Positions 41,565 through 49,400 are shown, numbered from the stretch's first letter. The stretch: 49,400 nucleotides of DNA from Halomicrobium katesii DSM 19301 (GCF_000379085.1 NZ_KB905378.1:2697542-2746941); one strand, 5' to 3'. Made by a program: numbers and translations. Notes: generated from the sequence alone by a model not told the origin.

Positions 41565-43094
41565 TCACTCCTCGGTCCGTATATCAGCCGACAACCCCTG
41601 TGCCATCTCGATCTCCTTCGAGTTGTTGATCGTCCAGGCCGTTCGTTCGGTGACCGCCTCGATCACCTCGCGGGCGTGTGGCGAGCCGCTGCCGGACTTC
41701 TTGACGCCGCCGAAGGGGAGGTGAACCTCCGCGCCGATACACGGGAGGTTCCCGTAGGCCAGTCCGAGGTCGGCGTTGTCTCGGAAGTAGTTGATCTGGC
41801 GGTAGTCCTCGGCGACGATCGCGCCGGCGAGGCCGTACGGCGTCGCGTTGACCATCTCGACCGCGCGTTCGACCCCGCCGGAGTACTCCAGCAGGGCGAC
41901 GTGGGGGCCGAACACCTCTTCGGTGAGACAGCGCAGTTCGGGATCGTACTCCATCTCGTAGACGAAGGGTCCGACCCAGTTGCCCTCTTCGCGGCCGTCG
42001 GGGATCGCGTCGGGGGCCAGTTCTTCGCGGTCGACGAGGACCGTCGCGCCCTCCTGTCGGGCCAGTTCGTTGTACTCCGCGAACTTCTCGACTTGCTCTT
42101 GGTCGACGACCGGGCCCATGAACGTCGACTCGTCGAGGGGATCCCCGACCGTCACGTCTTCCGCGAGGTCGACGAAGCGGCGCTTGAACTCCTCGTACAC
42201 GTCCTCGTGGACGATCAGGCGCTCCGCGGAGACACAGCGCTGGCCGGCCGTCTTGAACGAGGACATCACCGCCGAGTGGACCGCGATATCCAGGTCGGCG
42301 GTGTCGGTGACGACGACCGCGTTCTTGCCGCCCATCTCGCAACACGCGCTCCGGCCCGGCCGGCCGCCGATCTTGCCGGCCACCTCGTGGCCGACCGCCG
42401 CGGAGCCCGTAAAGAGGACGGTGTCGACGCGGTCGTCCTCGACGACGGCGTTGCCGGCGTCGCCGTACCCCTGAACGAGGTTGAACACGCCGTCGGGGAT
42501 CCCCGCGTCGTCGAACATCTCCGCGACGATCTGGGCACACCACGGGGTCTGTTCGGCGGGCTTCCAGACGACGGTGTTGCCCTCGACGAGCGCGACCGCC
42601 ATGTGCCAGAACGGGATGGCGACGGGGAAGTTCCAGGGCGTGATGCAGCCGACGACGCCGCGGGGCTTGCGCCGCATGTAGGCGTCCTTGCTCGCGACCT
42701 CGCTCGGAACGACGTCGCCGTGGGGGTGGCGGGCGTTGCCCGCGGCCCACTCGACCATGTGGTAGGCCTCGACCACGTCGGCTCGGCCCTCGGAGAGTTC
42801 TTTCCCGCACTCTCTGCTGACGACTTCGCCGAGTTCGTCGGTGCGGTCTCGGAGCTCGTGGAAGATCTCCCAGAGGTGTTCCGCGCGATCGATGTAGGAG
42901 AGGGACTGCCACTCGTCGGCGGCGGCCTCGGCGGCGGCGACGGCGCTGGCTACGTCGTCGCCCGTTCCGCGCTGGAACTCGGCCAGCACCTCGCCGGTCG
43001 CGGGCTCGCGGCTCTCGAAGGTCGTCGTACTGTCGCCGTCTGTCCACTCACCGTCGATGTAGTGGCGGCCGGGGACCTCGCTGTCTCGGGTCAT
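41565..43094 (-). CDS. NAD(P)-dependent aldehyde dehydrogenase
   Basis: A 509-residue ALDH-superfamily enzyme oxidising an aldehyde to the acid. N155 in ITPWNFPVAI, E253 in CCEMGGKN and the nucleophile C287 in KTAGQRCVSAERL are present, with FTGSAAVG for cofactor binding and the C-terminal PFGGVKKSGSG. The GQRC form is common in semialdehyde and betaine-type ALDHs. No neighbouring pathway genes specify the substrate. It is monocistronic, upstream of the dehydrogenase-like lipoprotein on the same strand. Confidence 0.92.
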   Translation of the reverse strand: MTRDSEVPGRHYIDGEWTDGDSTTTFESREPATGEVLAEFQRGTGDDVASAVAAAEAAADEWQSLSYIDRAEHLWEIFHELRDRTDELGEVVSRECGKELSEGRADVVEAYHMVEWAAGNARHPHGDVVPSEVASKDAYMRRKPRGVVGCITPWNFPVAIPFWHMAVALVEGNTVVWKPAEQTPWCAQIVAEMFDDAGIPDGVFNLVQGYGDAGNAVVEDDRVDTVLFTGSAAVGHEVAGKIGGRPGRSACCEMGGKNAVVVTDTADLDIAVHSAVMSSFKTAGQRCVSAERLIVHEDVYEEFKRRFVDLAEDVTVGDPLDESTFMGPVVDQEQVEKFAEYNELARQEGATVLVDREELAPDAIPDGREEGNWVGPFVYEMEYDPELRCLTEEVFGPHVALLEYSGGVERAVEMVNATPYGLAGAIVAEDYRQINYFRDNADLGLAYGNLPCIGAEVHLPFGGVKKSGSGSPHAREVIEAVTERTAWTINNSKEIEMAQGLSADIRTEE

Positions 43095-43162
43095 GTGAGC
43101 GTGTGGACTTGACCCCCGGTAGACAAAAATCTATGTCACGAGACGGGTGTGGGTCGCTGGCG

Positions 43163-45274
43163 TCAGACCGATTCGAGCGCGGCCTCGAAGTCGGCCGTCT
43201 CGATGACGACCGATTCGGCGCTGGCTGCAACGTCGTCGGGATCGATGTCGTCGGCGACGGCCCGGATCGCTCGCATCGAGGCTTCCCGGACGAGTGCCTC
43301 GATCTGGGCTCCCGAGTACCCCTCCGTCCGGGCCGCCAGCCCGTCGAGATCGACGCCGTCGCCGAGGGGCTTGTCGGCGGTGTGGACCGCCAGGATCTCG
43401 CGACGCGCGGCGCGATCCGGGTTCGGCACTTCGACGTGCTGCTCGAACCGACCCGGCCGCAAGAGCGCGTCGTCGAGCGTCTCGCGGCGGTTCGTCGCCG
43501 CCAGGACGACGAGGTTGGGGTTCTCCGTGATCCCGTCGAGCTCGGTCAGCAGCTGGGAGACGACGCGCTCGGAGACCTCGTTGCTCTCCCCGCGCTGGCC
43601 CGCGACGGCGTCGATCTCGTCGAGGAAGACGATGCTCGGGGCGGTCTGGCGGGCTCGCTCGAACACCTCTCTGACCGACTCCTCGGACTCGCCGACGTAG
43701 CGATCGAGCAGTTCGGGGCCGTTGACGTGGATGAAGTTGACGCCGCTCTCGCCGGCGATCGCGCGGGCCAGCAGGGTCTTGCCGGTCCCCGGCGGCCCGT
43801 AGAGGAGCACGCCGCTGGGCGGATCCGTGTCGGTCGCCGAGAAGAGCGGCCCGTAGGCGAGTGGCCACTCGACGGCCTCCGTGAGCCGCTCTTTCACCTC
43901 GTCGAGCCCGCCGACGGCGTCGAACGAGACCGACGGCGACTCCGCGACGTACTCTCGCATCGCCGAGGGTTCGACGGCCGCCATCGCCGTCTCGAAGTCG
44001 GCCCGGTTCACGTCCGGGTCGTCGCTCTCTCGTCGCAGCGCCGTCATCGCGGCCTCCGTGGTCAGCGTCGCCAGGTCCGCGCCGACGAAACCGTGGGTCT
44101 GACTCGCCACGTCGTCGAGTTCGACGTCGTCGTCGATCGGCATCTCGCGGGTGTGTACGTCGAGGATCTCTCGCCGACCCGGCTCGTCCGGCACGCCGAT
44201 CTCGATCTCGCGGTCGAAGCGCCCGCCCCGCCGGAGGGCGTCGTCGATCGTGTCGACGCGGTTGGTCGCGCCGATGACGACGACCCGCCCGCGGTCTTCC
44301 AGCCCGTCCATCAGCGTGAGCAACTGGGCGACGACGCGGTTCTCCATGTCGGCGTCCTCGTCGCGAGAGCCCGCGATCGAGTCGATCTCGTCGATGAAGA
44401 GGATCGACGGCGCGTTGTCCTCGGCGCGCTCGAAGGCCTCTCGCAACCGCTCCTCGGATTCGCCCTTGTACTTGGAGACGATCTCCGGGCCGGAGATCGT
44501 GTCGAAGTACGCGTCGACCTCGTTGGCGACGGCCCGAGCGATCAGCGTCTTCCCGGTGCCGGGCGGCCCGTGGAGCAAGACGCCACTGGGCGGGTCGATT
44601 CCGAGCCGACGGAACCGCTCGGGCTCGGAGAGTGGCATCTCGATCATCTCGCGGATCTGGTCGAGCTCTTCGTCGAGGCCCCCGATGTCCTCGTAGTTCA
44701 CGTCGATGTCGGCCGTTTCGGTCGCCTCGTCCTCGGACGGGGGATTTACCGACGACGCGGTCGCCGACTCCTCGCGGTCGCCGCTGTAGGGCAACACTGT
44801 GACGCGGGTGTCGTCGGCGACGCGCACGGACCCTTCCGGCGAAGTCGAGCGTACGAGGAACGTCCCCAGCCCCTCGACGTGGACCTGCTCGTCTCGCTGG
44901 ACGAGTCGGTCGACGAGCCGGTCGCGGACGGCGTGCTCGTAGGACTCGCTGCCGGGGAGGGGCTTTGCCGGCTGGACGGTGATCGTCGTCGCGTCGTCGA
45001 CGCTCGCGTTCGAGACCGTCACGGTGTCGCCGATGTTGACACCGGCGTTGGCCCGCGTGTCCGCGTCGATTCTGACGAACTGGCCGCCGTTGTCGCTGGC
45101 CGGCCAGACCTTGACGACGGTCTTCCTGTCGCCGCCGACGATGATCGGGTCGCCGCTGAGGACGTTCAGTTCGTCCCGGACCGAGTCCGGCAGCCGAGCG
45201 ATGCCACGCCCCGCGTCGCGCTTGTTGGCCCCTTCGACTTCGAGCTCGATCCCGCCAGACGGGTGACCACTCAT
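43163..45274 (-). CDS. cdc48: CDC48/VCP-family AAA+ ATPase
   Basis: A 703-residue unfoldase with the p97 layout: an N domain (1-185), D1 with Walker A GPPGTGKT at 236-243 and Walker B ILFIDEID at 291-298, and D2 with Walker A at 493-500 and Walker B IVFLDEID at 548-555. Archaeal CDC48 feeds substrates to the proteasome. Second-region-of-homology arginines are visible (GATNRVDTIDDALRRGGRFD, AATNRRETLDDALLRPGRFE). It is slightly shorter than the main haloarchaeal copies of about 740-760 residues, mainly in the N domain and acidic linker, so it may be a second paralogue. Confidence 0.93.
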   Translation of the reverse strand: MSGHPSGGIELEVEGANKRDAGRGIARLPDSVRDELNVLSGDPIIVGGDRKTVVKVWPASDNGGQFVRIDADTRANAGVNIGDTVTVSNASVDDATTITVQPAKPLPGSESYEHAVRDRLVDRLVQRDEQVHVEGLGTFLVRSTSPEGSVRVADDTRVTVLPYSGDREESATASSVNPPSEDEATETADIDVNYEDIGGLDEELDQIREMIEMPLSEPERFRRLGIDPPSGVLLHGPPGTGKTLIARAVANEVDAYFDTISGPEIVSKYKGESEERLREAFERAEDNAPSILFIDEIDSIAGSRDEDADMENRVVAQLLTLMDGLEDRGRVVVIGATNRVDTIDDALRRGGRFDREIEIGVPDEPGRREILDVHTREMPIDDDVELDDVASQTHGFVGADLATLTTEAAMTALRRESDDPDVNRADFETAMAAVEPSAMREYVAESPSVSFDAVGGLDEVKERLTEAVEWPLAYGPLFSATDTDPPSGVLLYGPPGTGKTLLARAIAGESGVNFIHVNGPELLDRYVGESEESVREVFERARQTAPSIVFLDEIDAVAGQRGESNEVSERVVSQLLTELDGITENPNLVVLAATNRRETLDDALLRPGRFEQHVEVPNPDRAARREILAVHTADKPLGDGVDLDGLAARTEGYSGAQIEALVREASMRAIRAVADDIDPDDVAASAESVVIETADFEAALESV

Positions 45275-45427
45275 GCGCTCGGATAGAGGACCGACGGTCT
45301 TGATACCGTCGCCTGGTAGCTGGGCGGCGTCCGGCGGTCGCGGTGTCTACCGACGGCGATCTGGTGATCGTCTGTCGAACGCAGCCCCGGAGAAACGCCT
45401 ATACCGGAGGCGTGTGGAACACGTGAC

Positions 45428-45562
45428 ATGGTCTCTCAGACCGAGCGTGACGAGATGACCTGGTACGAGTGCGAGCACTGCGGGCTCATGTTCGACGACG
45501 AGAGCGACGCCGACCAGCACGAGCGCAACTGTGACTCGGAAGAACCGTCCTACATCCAGTAA
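45428..45562 (+). CDS. Small zinc-finger protein (44 aa)
   Basis: ATG 45428 to TAA 45560-45562 encodes MVSQTERDEMTWYECEHCGL, then MFDDESDADQHERNCDSEEP and SYIQ. C15, C18, H31 and C35 form a CX2C-X12-HX3C zinc finger, a fold common among very small haloarchaeal proteins. A GCCTATACC box lies about 27 nt before the ATG, so it is leaderless. The TnpB transposon's right end begins within a few bases of the stop codon. The role is unknown; a nucleic-acid-binding or protein-docking function is plausible. Confidence 0.78.
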   Translation: MVSQTERDEMTWYECEHCGLMFDDESDADQHERNCDSEEPSYIQ

Positions 45563-45566
45563 ACTA

Positions 45567-45640
45567 CCCTCCCCTACTTCGCTCGGGGGTAATTACCCCG
45601 CTCGCTCGTTGAGGGGAGGGCTTTCGCGTGGACTCCCGTT
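45567..45640 (-). ncRNA. Candidate omega-RNA / 3' overlapping RNA of tnpB
   Basis: On the minus strand, after the tnpB stop, the sequence reads CCCTCCCCTCAACGAGCGAG, the internal hairpin, then GCGAAGTAGGGGAGGG. This fits the 3' scaffold of TnpB guide RNAs, and transcripts overlapping tnpB 3' ends (sotRNAs) are known in Halobacterium. The guide would be the flanking DNA below 45567, that is, the end of the zinc-finger gene read from the opposite strand. Confidence 0.55.
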
Positions 45641-46846
45641 CTACGCCTCGGATGAGGCGGGAAGGTCGTACTCTCCACTCACGTTCAGCGTCCCGCGATT
45701 CAAGCGCACGTCTACGGGTGCGCCTCCGGCATCTGCGTTTTGCCGACGCCGGAGATACTGCAAACCGATGTTCTTGGAAGCGTTGTAGTCCGCGTGGTTC
45801 TTGTACCCACACTTCAGACACTCGAACGACTCTTGATGGCGATTGTCGTCGTGGGTAAACCCACAGGTCGAACATCGCTTCGAAGTGTTGCGTGGGTCCA
45901 CTTGGACGGATTCGACGCCTTGCTCTCTAGCTTTGTATTCGACGTACTCATAGAGGCGACGGAACGCCCACAGATGATGCCACGACGCGTCTGGCACGTT
46001 CTCACGAATATCGGTCAGATCCTCGAACACGATATGCGAACAGTCGTGTTCGACGGCTTCAGCGACGATTTCGTTGGCGACACGGTGCAGGAATATCTCG
46101 AAGCGCCCGTCCTCTTTCTGTTCAACTCCTTCTATCGCGTCGTGTGCGGCCCGTGTCCCGCACTGCTGGAGGTCGCCACGCCGTTTCTCGTACTCTCGCT
46201 TCCAGTGGTTGAACTCGTCTGCCGACCAGAACCGACCAGTCGAAGCGACCGCGAGCTGGTTCACACCGAGGTCCACACCGAGGACTGTTCTGTGCCCGGT
46301 CGTGGTGTCGGTGTCGTCCTCTTTGAGCATCGATGCATGGAGATACCAGTCGCCATCACGTCGATGGAGAGTCGCCCGCCGAAACTCGTACTCCTCGTCT
46401 GTGACGTACTTCGTCGGTGGTACGTCAGCGTCGTCAGGGAGGATATAGTCACACCCGATTCGTCCGTCCACTGTTGACAGCGAAACGTGGTCACGATGGA
46501 ACGTGGCACTTCGCTTGTCGTAGATTGCGGTATCCGCAGTGAACGTCGGGCGAGACGTATCTTGGTCGTTTGTGAGCCGTTCGACGCCGCTTTTGACGGC
46601 TTCGACGGCTTGGCGAATCCCCTTCTGGACGAGGTTCGCGGTCAACTCGGTGTCCTCGCGTAGCTGGTCGTACAGGCCGCGTTCGGCTTTTGCTTTCGAG
46701 GTAACGTGGTAGCCGTCGTCGCCGTGCCAGCACCACCTACTCGCGGTGTTGGCGCAGTATTTGAATTGCTCGACAGTCTCCTGAAGGTGTGCATCCGCGC
46801 CTTCGGGCGTGTCGAGCTTGATAACGGCAGTACGACGGTACTCCAC
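45641..46846 (-). CDS. tnpB: TnpB RNA-guided nuclease (IS1341-type)
   Basis: A 401-residue TnpB from GTG 46846 (MEYRRTAVIKLDTPEG, a typical haloarchaeal start); the longer frame begins in the flank. The RuvC catalytic residues are all present: D192 in GVDLGVNQLAV, E275 in VFEDLTDIR and D353 in HADYNASKNI. A zinc ribbon has C325, C328, C343 and C346 (CSTCGF and CLKCGY). TnpB cuts DNA at guide-matched sites next to a short motif and helps the element persist; no TnpA is encoded nearby, so mobility would need one in trans. No frameshift is seen, so the protein should be active. Confidence 0.9.
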   Translation of the reverse strand: MEYRRTAVIKLDTPEGADAHLQETVEQFKYCANTASRWCWHGDDGYHVTSKAKAERGLYDQLREDTELTANLVQKGIRQAVEAVKSGVERLTNDQDTSRPTFTADTAIYDKRSATFHRDHVSLSTVDGRIGCDYILPDDADVPPTKYVTDEEYEFRRATLHRRDGDWYLHASMLKEDDTDTTTGHRTVLGVDLGVNQLAVASTGRFWSADEFNHWKREYEKRRGDLQQCGTRAAHDAIEGVEQKEDGRFEIFLHRVANEIVAEAVEHDCSHIVFEDLTDIRENVPDASWHHLWAFRRLYEYVEYKAREQGVESVQVDPRNTSKRCSTCGFTHDDNRHQESFECLKCGYKNHADYNASKNIGLQYLRRRQNADAGGAPVDVRLNRGTLNVSGEYDLPASSEA

Positions 46847-47210
46847 TGTATTTTCACATATATACCAGTAGTTACTTAATAGTTGGGAATTAGCAGGCAA
46901 CAGTTTGGCGGCTAGTCAGTACCATGTCGGCTTCTGCTCACGGCTTCGCCGTTCGCACGGCCCGCGGAACGGAGTTCCGCGCTGTCCTCCCCACCCTACT
47001 CGTTTGTGCTTCCGACGTATCGGAAGCTCGGCACTCCTTGAGGGTGGGGCCTCCACCTTGAATTAGGTGAACTGCTCCGGGGTCAAGCCCCGGAGCTTCT
47101 TCCCGTAGACGACTCGTCGATCGACCGCCTCGACGGTCGGAGCGGCGCGTTCGTGCGGCCGCGCACCGCTTTGCGACCCAGCGGCCGCGGATGGCTCGAA
47201 ACCACGGATA
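46847..47210. other. 364-nt spacer between tnpB and the DUF5796-like gene
   Basis: No convincing gene. It contains the scaffold-like hairpin region at 46989-47049, a short stem CGGCTTCGCCG-type near 46937, and the hairpin GCTCCGGGGTCAAGCCCCGGAGC near 47072-47094 (17 bases of stem and 5 of loop), which could end transcripts of the minus-strand DUF5796-like gene. Confidence 0.55.
46989..47049 (-). repeat. Second TnpB right-end-like hairpin (solo remnant)
   Basis: On the minus strand CCCCACCCTCAAGGAGTGCC leads into an inner stem GCTTCCGA/TCGGAAGC (47008-47027) and returns as CGAGTAGGGTGGGG. The outer stem is 46989-46996 with 47042-47049. The layout (C-rich arm, CTCAANGAG, inner hairpin, AGTAGGG arm) matches the right end of the tnpB element at 45567-45620, though the stem bases differ and remain paired in each. 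It lies upstream of tnpB in the same orientation with no TnpB coding sequence of its own. Confidence 0.5.
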
Positions 47211-47639
47211 TCACTCGCTGCCGACGATCTCGTAGCTCCGTTCGCCCATCTCGTCTTCGACGAACACGAAGACGCGTCCACGAGCCGTTTCGGGATCGGC
47301 CTCGACTTCGACGCGCATCGACGCGTCCGTGATCGTCACGCCGGGGAACACCTCTTCTTGCTCGCCCGTGTCGAGCATGATCCGGCCCACGCCGGTCTCT
47401 TCGAGGATGTCGTCGTGGGTGTTGAGATCGTTGACGTACAGCAACACGCCTTCGGTCTCGTTGGGATCGGTCACGAGAACGTGGACCTCTTTGGCTGGTG
47501 CTGCCACGACGCTGTCTTCGACTCGCTCGGGGACGCCGTGGTAGAACACTTCTCGGCCGTCGGTGTACTCGACTACGACGCCGTCTTCCGTGAGCTGGAC
47601 CGACAGCGTCTCCGGGGCTACGTCGTTGCGGGCACTCAT
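47211..47639 (-). CDS. Haloarchaeal conserved protein, DUF5796-like
   Basis: A 142-residue soluble acidic protein matching my memory of DUF5796: MSARNDVAPETLSVQLTEDG, then EYTDGREVFYHGVPE, HVLVTDPNETEGVLLYVNDL and ETGVGRIMLDTGEQEEVFPGV. No enzymatic motif. The start at 47639 is the first ATG consistent with the family; about 108 residues of upstream open frame overlap the divergent aroK and are excluded. Function unknown. Confidence 0.74.
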   Translation of the reverse strand: MSARNDVAPETLSVQLTEDGVVVEYTDGREVFYHGVPERVEDSVVAAPAKEVHVLVTDPNETEGVLLYVNDLNTHDDILEETGVGRIMLDTGEQEEVFPGVTITDASMRVEVEADPETARGRVFVFVEDEMGERSYEIVGSE

Positions 47640-47735
47640 TGGCGACGGTTCGCCTCGGACCGGCAAAAGCGCCGCGTTCCACCGGCGGCTACCAGACCGC
47701 CACAGGTAAATACGGTCGTGTGGGACAGTGAGACG

Positions 47736-48614
47736 ATGCAGGGGAAGGCTGCGGCCCCGGCGGCCGGGACGGTGCTGAACGCGCTCGCCACCCACCGCGG
47801 GTCGGCGTTCGCCATCGACGAGTACACCCACGCGACGGTCGATCTGTTCACCGAGGCGGAGATCGACGACGACGAGGAGGCAGTCGTCGGGGAGATCGCT
47901 GGCGCGCCCGACGCCGACACTCGCCTGATCGAGACCTGCGTCGAGTACGTCCTCGACGCTCACGGCGAACCAGAGGTGGCCGGTGCCGTCGTCCGAACCG
48001 AGAGCGACGTGCCGATGGCCTCGGGTCTCAAGAGCAGCTCGGCGGCCGCCAACGCGACCGTCATGGCGACGCTTGACGCGCTCGACAGGACCGACCGGAT
48101 GACGCGAGAGGACATGGCCCGCCTCGGCGTGATGGCGGCGCGAGACGTGGGCGTCACGGCCACCGGTGCGTTCGACGACGCCTCCGCCTCGATGCTCGGG
48201 GGCGTCACCGTCACGGACAACGACGCCGACGAGCTACTGGCACGCGACGAGATCGACTGGGACGTGCTCGTCTACACGCCCCCAGAGCAGGCGTTCAGCG
48301 CCGACGCGGACGTGCGCCGCTGCGAGCACGTCGCTCCGATGGCCCGGCTGGTCGAGGACCTCGCGCTCGACGGCGACTACGAACGAGCGATGACGGTCAA
48401 CGGACTGGCCTTCTGTGCGGCGCTCGACTTCGACTCGGAGCCTCTCATCGAAGCGATGCGGCAGGTCGAGGGCGTCTCGCTCTCCGGCACCGGCCCGTCC
48501 TACGTCGCCGTCGGCCCACGTCCCGCGCTCGAACAGGTCCAGGTCTACTGGGAGCAGCGCGACGGCAACACCTGGCTGACCACGACCCAAACGGAGGGAA
48601 CTCACACACTATGA
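47736..48614 (+). CDS. aroK: Archaeal shikimate kinase (GHMP family)
   Basis: Phosphorylates shikimate in aromatic amino acid synthesis. Archaea use this GHMP-kinase form, unrelated to bacterial AroK. The 292 residues show the GHMP ATP loop ASGLKSSSAAANA (95-107), GAFDDASASMLGG, and the C-terminal SLSGTGPSYVAVG. A GGTAAATACG box is about 28 nt upstream of ATG 47736. The stop overlaps the chorismate mutase start (ATGA), so the two aromatic-pathway genes form an operon. Confidence 0.94.
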   Translation: MQGKAAAPAAGTVLNALATHRGSAFAIDEYTHATVDLFTEAEIDDDEEAVVGEIAGAPDADTRLIETCVEYVLDAHGEPEVAGAVVRTESDVPMASGLKSSSAAANATVMATLDALDRTDRMTREDMARLGVMAARDVGVTATGAFDDASASMLGGVTVTDNDADELLARDEIDWDVLVYTPPEQAFSADADVRRCEHVAPMARLVEDLALDGDYERAMTVNGLAFCAALDFDSEPLIEAMRQVEGVSLSGTGPSYVAVGPRPALEQVQVYWEQRDGNTWLTTTQTEGTHTL

Positions 48615-48898
48615 GCACGAATCCAGAGGACATGAGTCTCGACGAACTGCGCACAGAGATCCAGACGATCGACCGCGAGATCGTCGAGAAGATCGCACAG
48701 CGGACCTACGTCGCCGACACGATCGCCGAGGTCAAAGACGAGAAGGGCCTGCCCACGACGGACGAGGACCAGGAACAGTCCGTGATGGATCGGGCCGGCG
48801 AGAACGCCGAACGGTTCGACGTGGACGCCAACCTCGTGAAAGCGATCTTCCGACTACTGATCGAACTGAACAAGGTCGAACAGCGGGAGAGTCGGTAG
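48611..48898 (+). CDS. Chorismate mutase (AroQ class)
   Basis: Converts chorismate to prephenate for phenylalanine and tyrosine. The 95-residue protein is the all-helical AroQ type: MSLDELRTEIQTIDREIVEK, then IAQRTYVADTIAEVKDEKGL with the active-site Arg and Lys pattern, and a C-terminal helix IFRLLIELNKVEQRE. It is coupled to aroK by the ATGA overlap. Confidence 0.93.
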   Translation: MSTNPEDMSLDELRTEIQTIDREIVEKIAQRTYVADTIAEVKDEKGLPTTDEDQEQSVMDRAGENAERFDVDANLVKAIFRLLIELNKVEQRESR

Positions 48899-48914
48899 CA
48901 CTTCACTCGAAGAT

Positions 48915-49208
48915 TTAGTAAGACTGTATTTCAAGGCCGTCGATACGTCCGAAGTGCTTCGTGTTTCTCGTGAGAACCGGTTCGTCATTGAGAAGCGTAG
49001 TCGCAGCGATAATACAGTCCTCTCGCTCGATCCGTTCACCGTCGTTGATTAGCTCACCGGAGAGTTTTCCGGCTTTTCGCATCACGGTGTGGTCGGCGCT
49101 CACGATGTGCTTCGTTTCCAGTATCTCGAGAATTCGCTCTCGCTTCGTCTCCGGCGTTCGAGACCGAGCGACGCCCTCGTAGAGTTCCAAAACCGTCACG
49201 GCAGACAT
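48915..49208 (-). pseudogene. VapC-type PIN-domain toxin, 5' truncated
   Basis: The first ATG gives 97 residues: MSAVTVLELYEGVARSRTPE, then IVSADHTVMRKAGKLSGELI, EREDCIIAATTLLNDEPVLT and RNTKHFGRIDGLEI. These are the second to last motifs of a PIN ribonuclease (E in LELYEG, D in EREDCI and the RNTKHF end). The N-terminal strand with the first catalytic Asp (about 35 residues) is missing. The frame stays open upstream as IVKKEARPQK, fitting a VapC interior, until it meets the stop codon of a transposase fragment at 49242. Probably inactivated by insertion; no vapB is seen. Confidence 0.7.
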
Positions 49209-49241
49209 TTTCTGTGGTCGCGCTTCTTTTTTGACGATCGC

Positions 49242-49400
49242 TCATCCCGATACATTGTAACACAGCAGTTTCTTGAACCAGTCGTCCGGTGAGTTGAGTT
49301 TCAGTGCGAGAAATCCGAGGTATTTTTGGAGATGATGCTTCGAGATGCCTCTGAACTTCGCCAGCCACTGGCGAAGGAAGCTGTGGCGGTTCTCGCAGGT
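49242..49400 (-). CDS. IS1595-like transposase, C-terminal fragment (continues beyond window)
   Basis: The minus strand from the window edge encodes TCENRHSFLRQWLAKFRGIS followed by KHHLQKYLGFLALKLNSPDD and WFKKLLCYNVSG, then TGA at 49244-49242. The NRHSFLRxWLAKFRG segment is the usual end of IS1595-family DDE transposases in haloarchaea, as I recall it. The stop lies in the same frame as the truncated vapC, so the insertion sequence end must be between about 49210 and 49242. The rest of the element is outside the window. Confidence 0.62.
   Translation of the reverse strand, partial: TCENRHSFLRQWLAKFRGISKHHLQKYLGFLALKLNSPDDWFKKLLCYNVSG

Larger units (their letters stand above)
45563..46910 (-). 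mobile_element. Solo-TnpB (IS1341-type, IS200/IS605 family) element
   Basis: The element contains tnpB without tnpA. Its right end (low coordinates) carries a long stem CCCTCCCC/GGGGAGGG (45567-45574 with 45613-45620) enclosing the palindrome GGGGTAATTACCCC, the structured region that forms the scaffold of the TnpB guide RNA. The right tip must lie within a few bases of the zinc-finger stop codon. The left tip is not clear; it is somewhere beyond the tnpB start near 46850-46920. Confidence 0.7.

Noticed and set aside
43103-45286. A 727-residue open frame on the plus strand opposite cdc48
   Set aside because: It is antisense to an unmistakable CDC48. Its composition (Arg/Val/Asp-rich) is what GC-rich antisense frames give, and it has no domain pattern.
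47063-47281. A 72-residue minus-strand open frame ending LRGLTPEQFT
   Set aside because: Most of it overlaps the end of the DUF5796-like gene in another frame. The tail encodes the GCTCCGGGG hairpin and may be a remnant of a mobile element, not a gene.

Overview
The window is chromosomal DNA of a haloarchaeon. The evidence is the very high GC content, acidic proteins, TATA-like boxes about 25-30 nt before start codons with little or no 5' leader, Tat and lipobox signals, and archaeal genes such as tfe, the archaeal metK, a GHMP-type shikimate kinase, cdc48 and a PGF-CTERM protein. Haloarculaceae is a reasonable guess from gene style, but I cannot fix the genus.

Layout. 1-5200: a biotin operon (bioB, a BioU-like oxidoreductase, bioF, bioD; minus strand, bioD cut by the window edge), then thiC with an operator-like palindrome in its promoter. 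5285-7416: a minus-strand cluster of a MinD-like ATPase, a RAD55/KaiC-like gene broken by a 10-bp tandem duplication, and an Nmad3-like protein. 7499-9321: pyrB-pyrI and a TRAM protein. 9464-14393: a long FKBP isomerase, a CYTH protein, metK, thiI and a DUF5804-like gene. 14409-18243: a lipoprotein, cysK, a thioredoxin-like protein, a TRIC-type channel and a small membrane protein. 18295-24983: a DUF255 protein, a Cys/Asp-rich Tat-secreted protein, purD, an acyltransferase, a TANGO2-like protein and a wHTH protein. 25029-30882: envelope and hypothetical genes, a DsbA-like lipoprotein, trm56, a ThuA-like protein and PsiE. 31229-41393: two sugar-dehydrogenase-like lipoproteins enclosing tfe-DUF2110-DUF5803, a CinA-like protein, an NAD-kinase-like protein, a PhoU/AbrB regulator, small genes and a nitrilase. 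41565-49400: aldehyde dehydrogenase, CDC48, a small zinc finger, a solo TnpB (IS1341-type) element, DUF5796, aroK and chorismate mutase, and a vapC remnant next to the end of an IS1595-like transposase.

The most interesting material lies between genes. Six complete copies of one palindromic element, each exactly 79 bp, are all flanked by an identical 3-bp direct repeat of the form TNA (TGA/TCA or TTA). In four of the six, that trinucleotide is the stop codon of the adjacent gene; a shortened seventh copy ends at the thiC stop. This looks like a non-autonomous transposon (MITE) family that inserts at stop codons and regenerates them. One copy sits inside a second palindrome family, and removing it with one TCA restores that element and shows that the last cysK codons come from the older element. 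A third palindrome family has the same TNA flanks and the same link to stop codons. The TnpB element ends just after another stop codon, and a second hairpin resembling a TnpB guide-RNA scaffold lies upstream of it.
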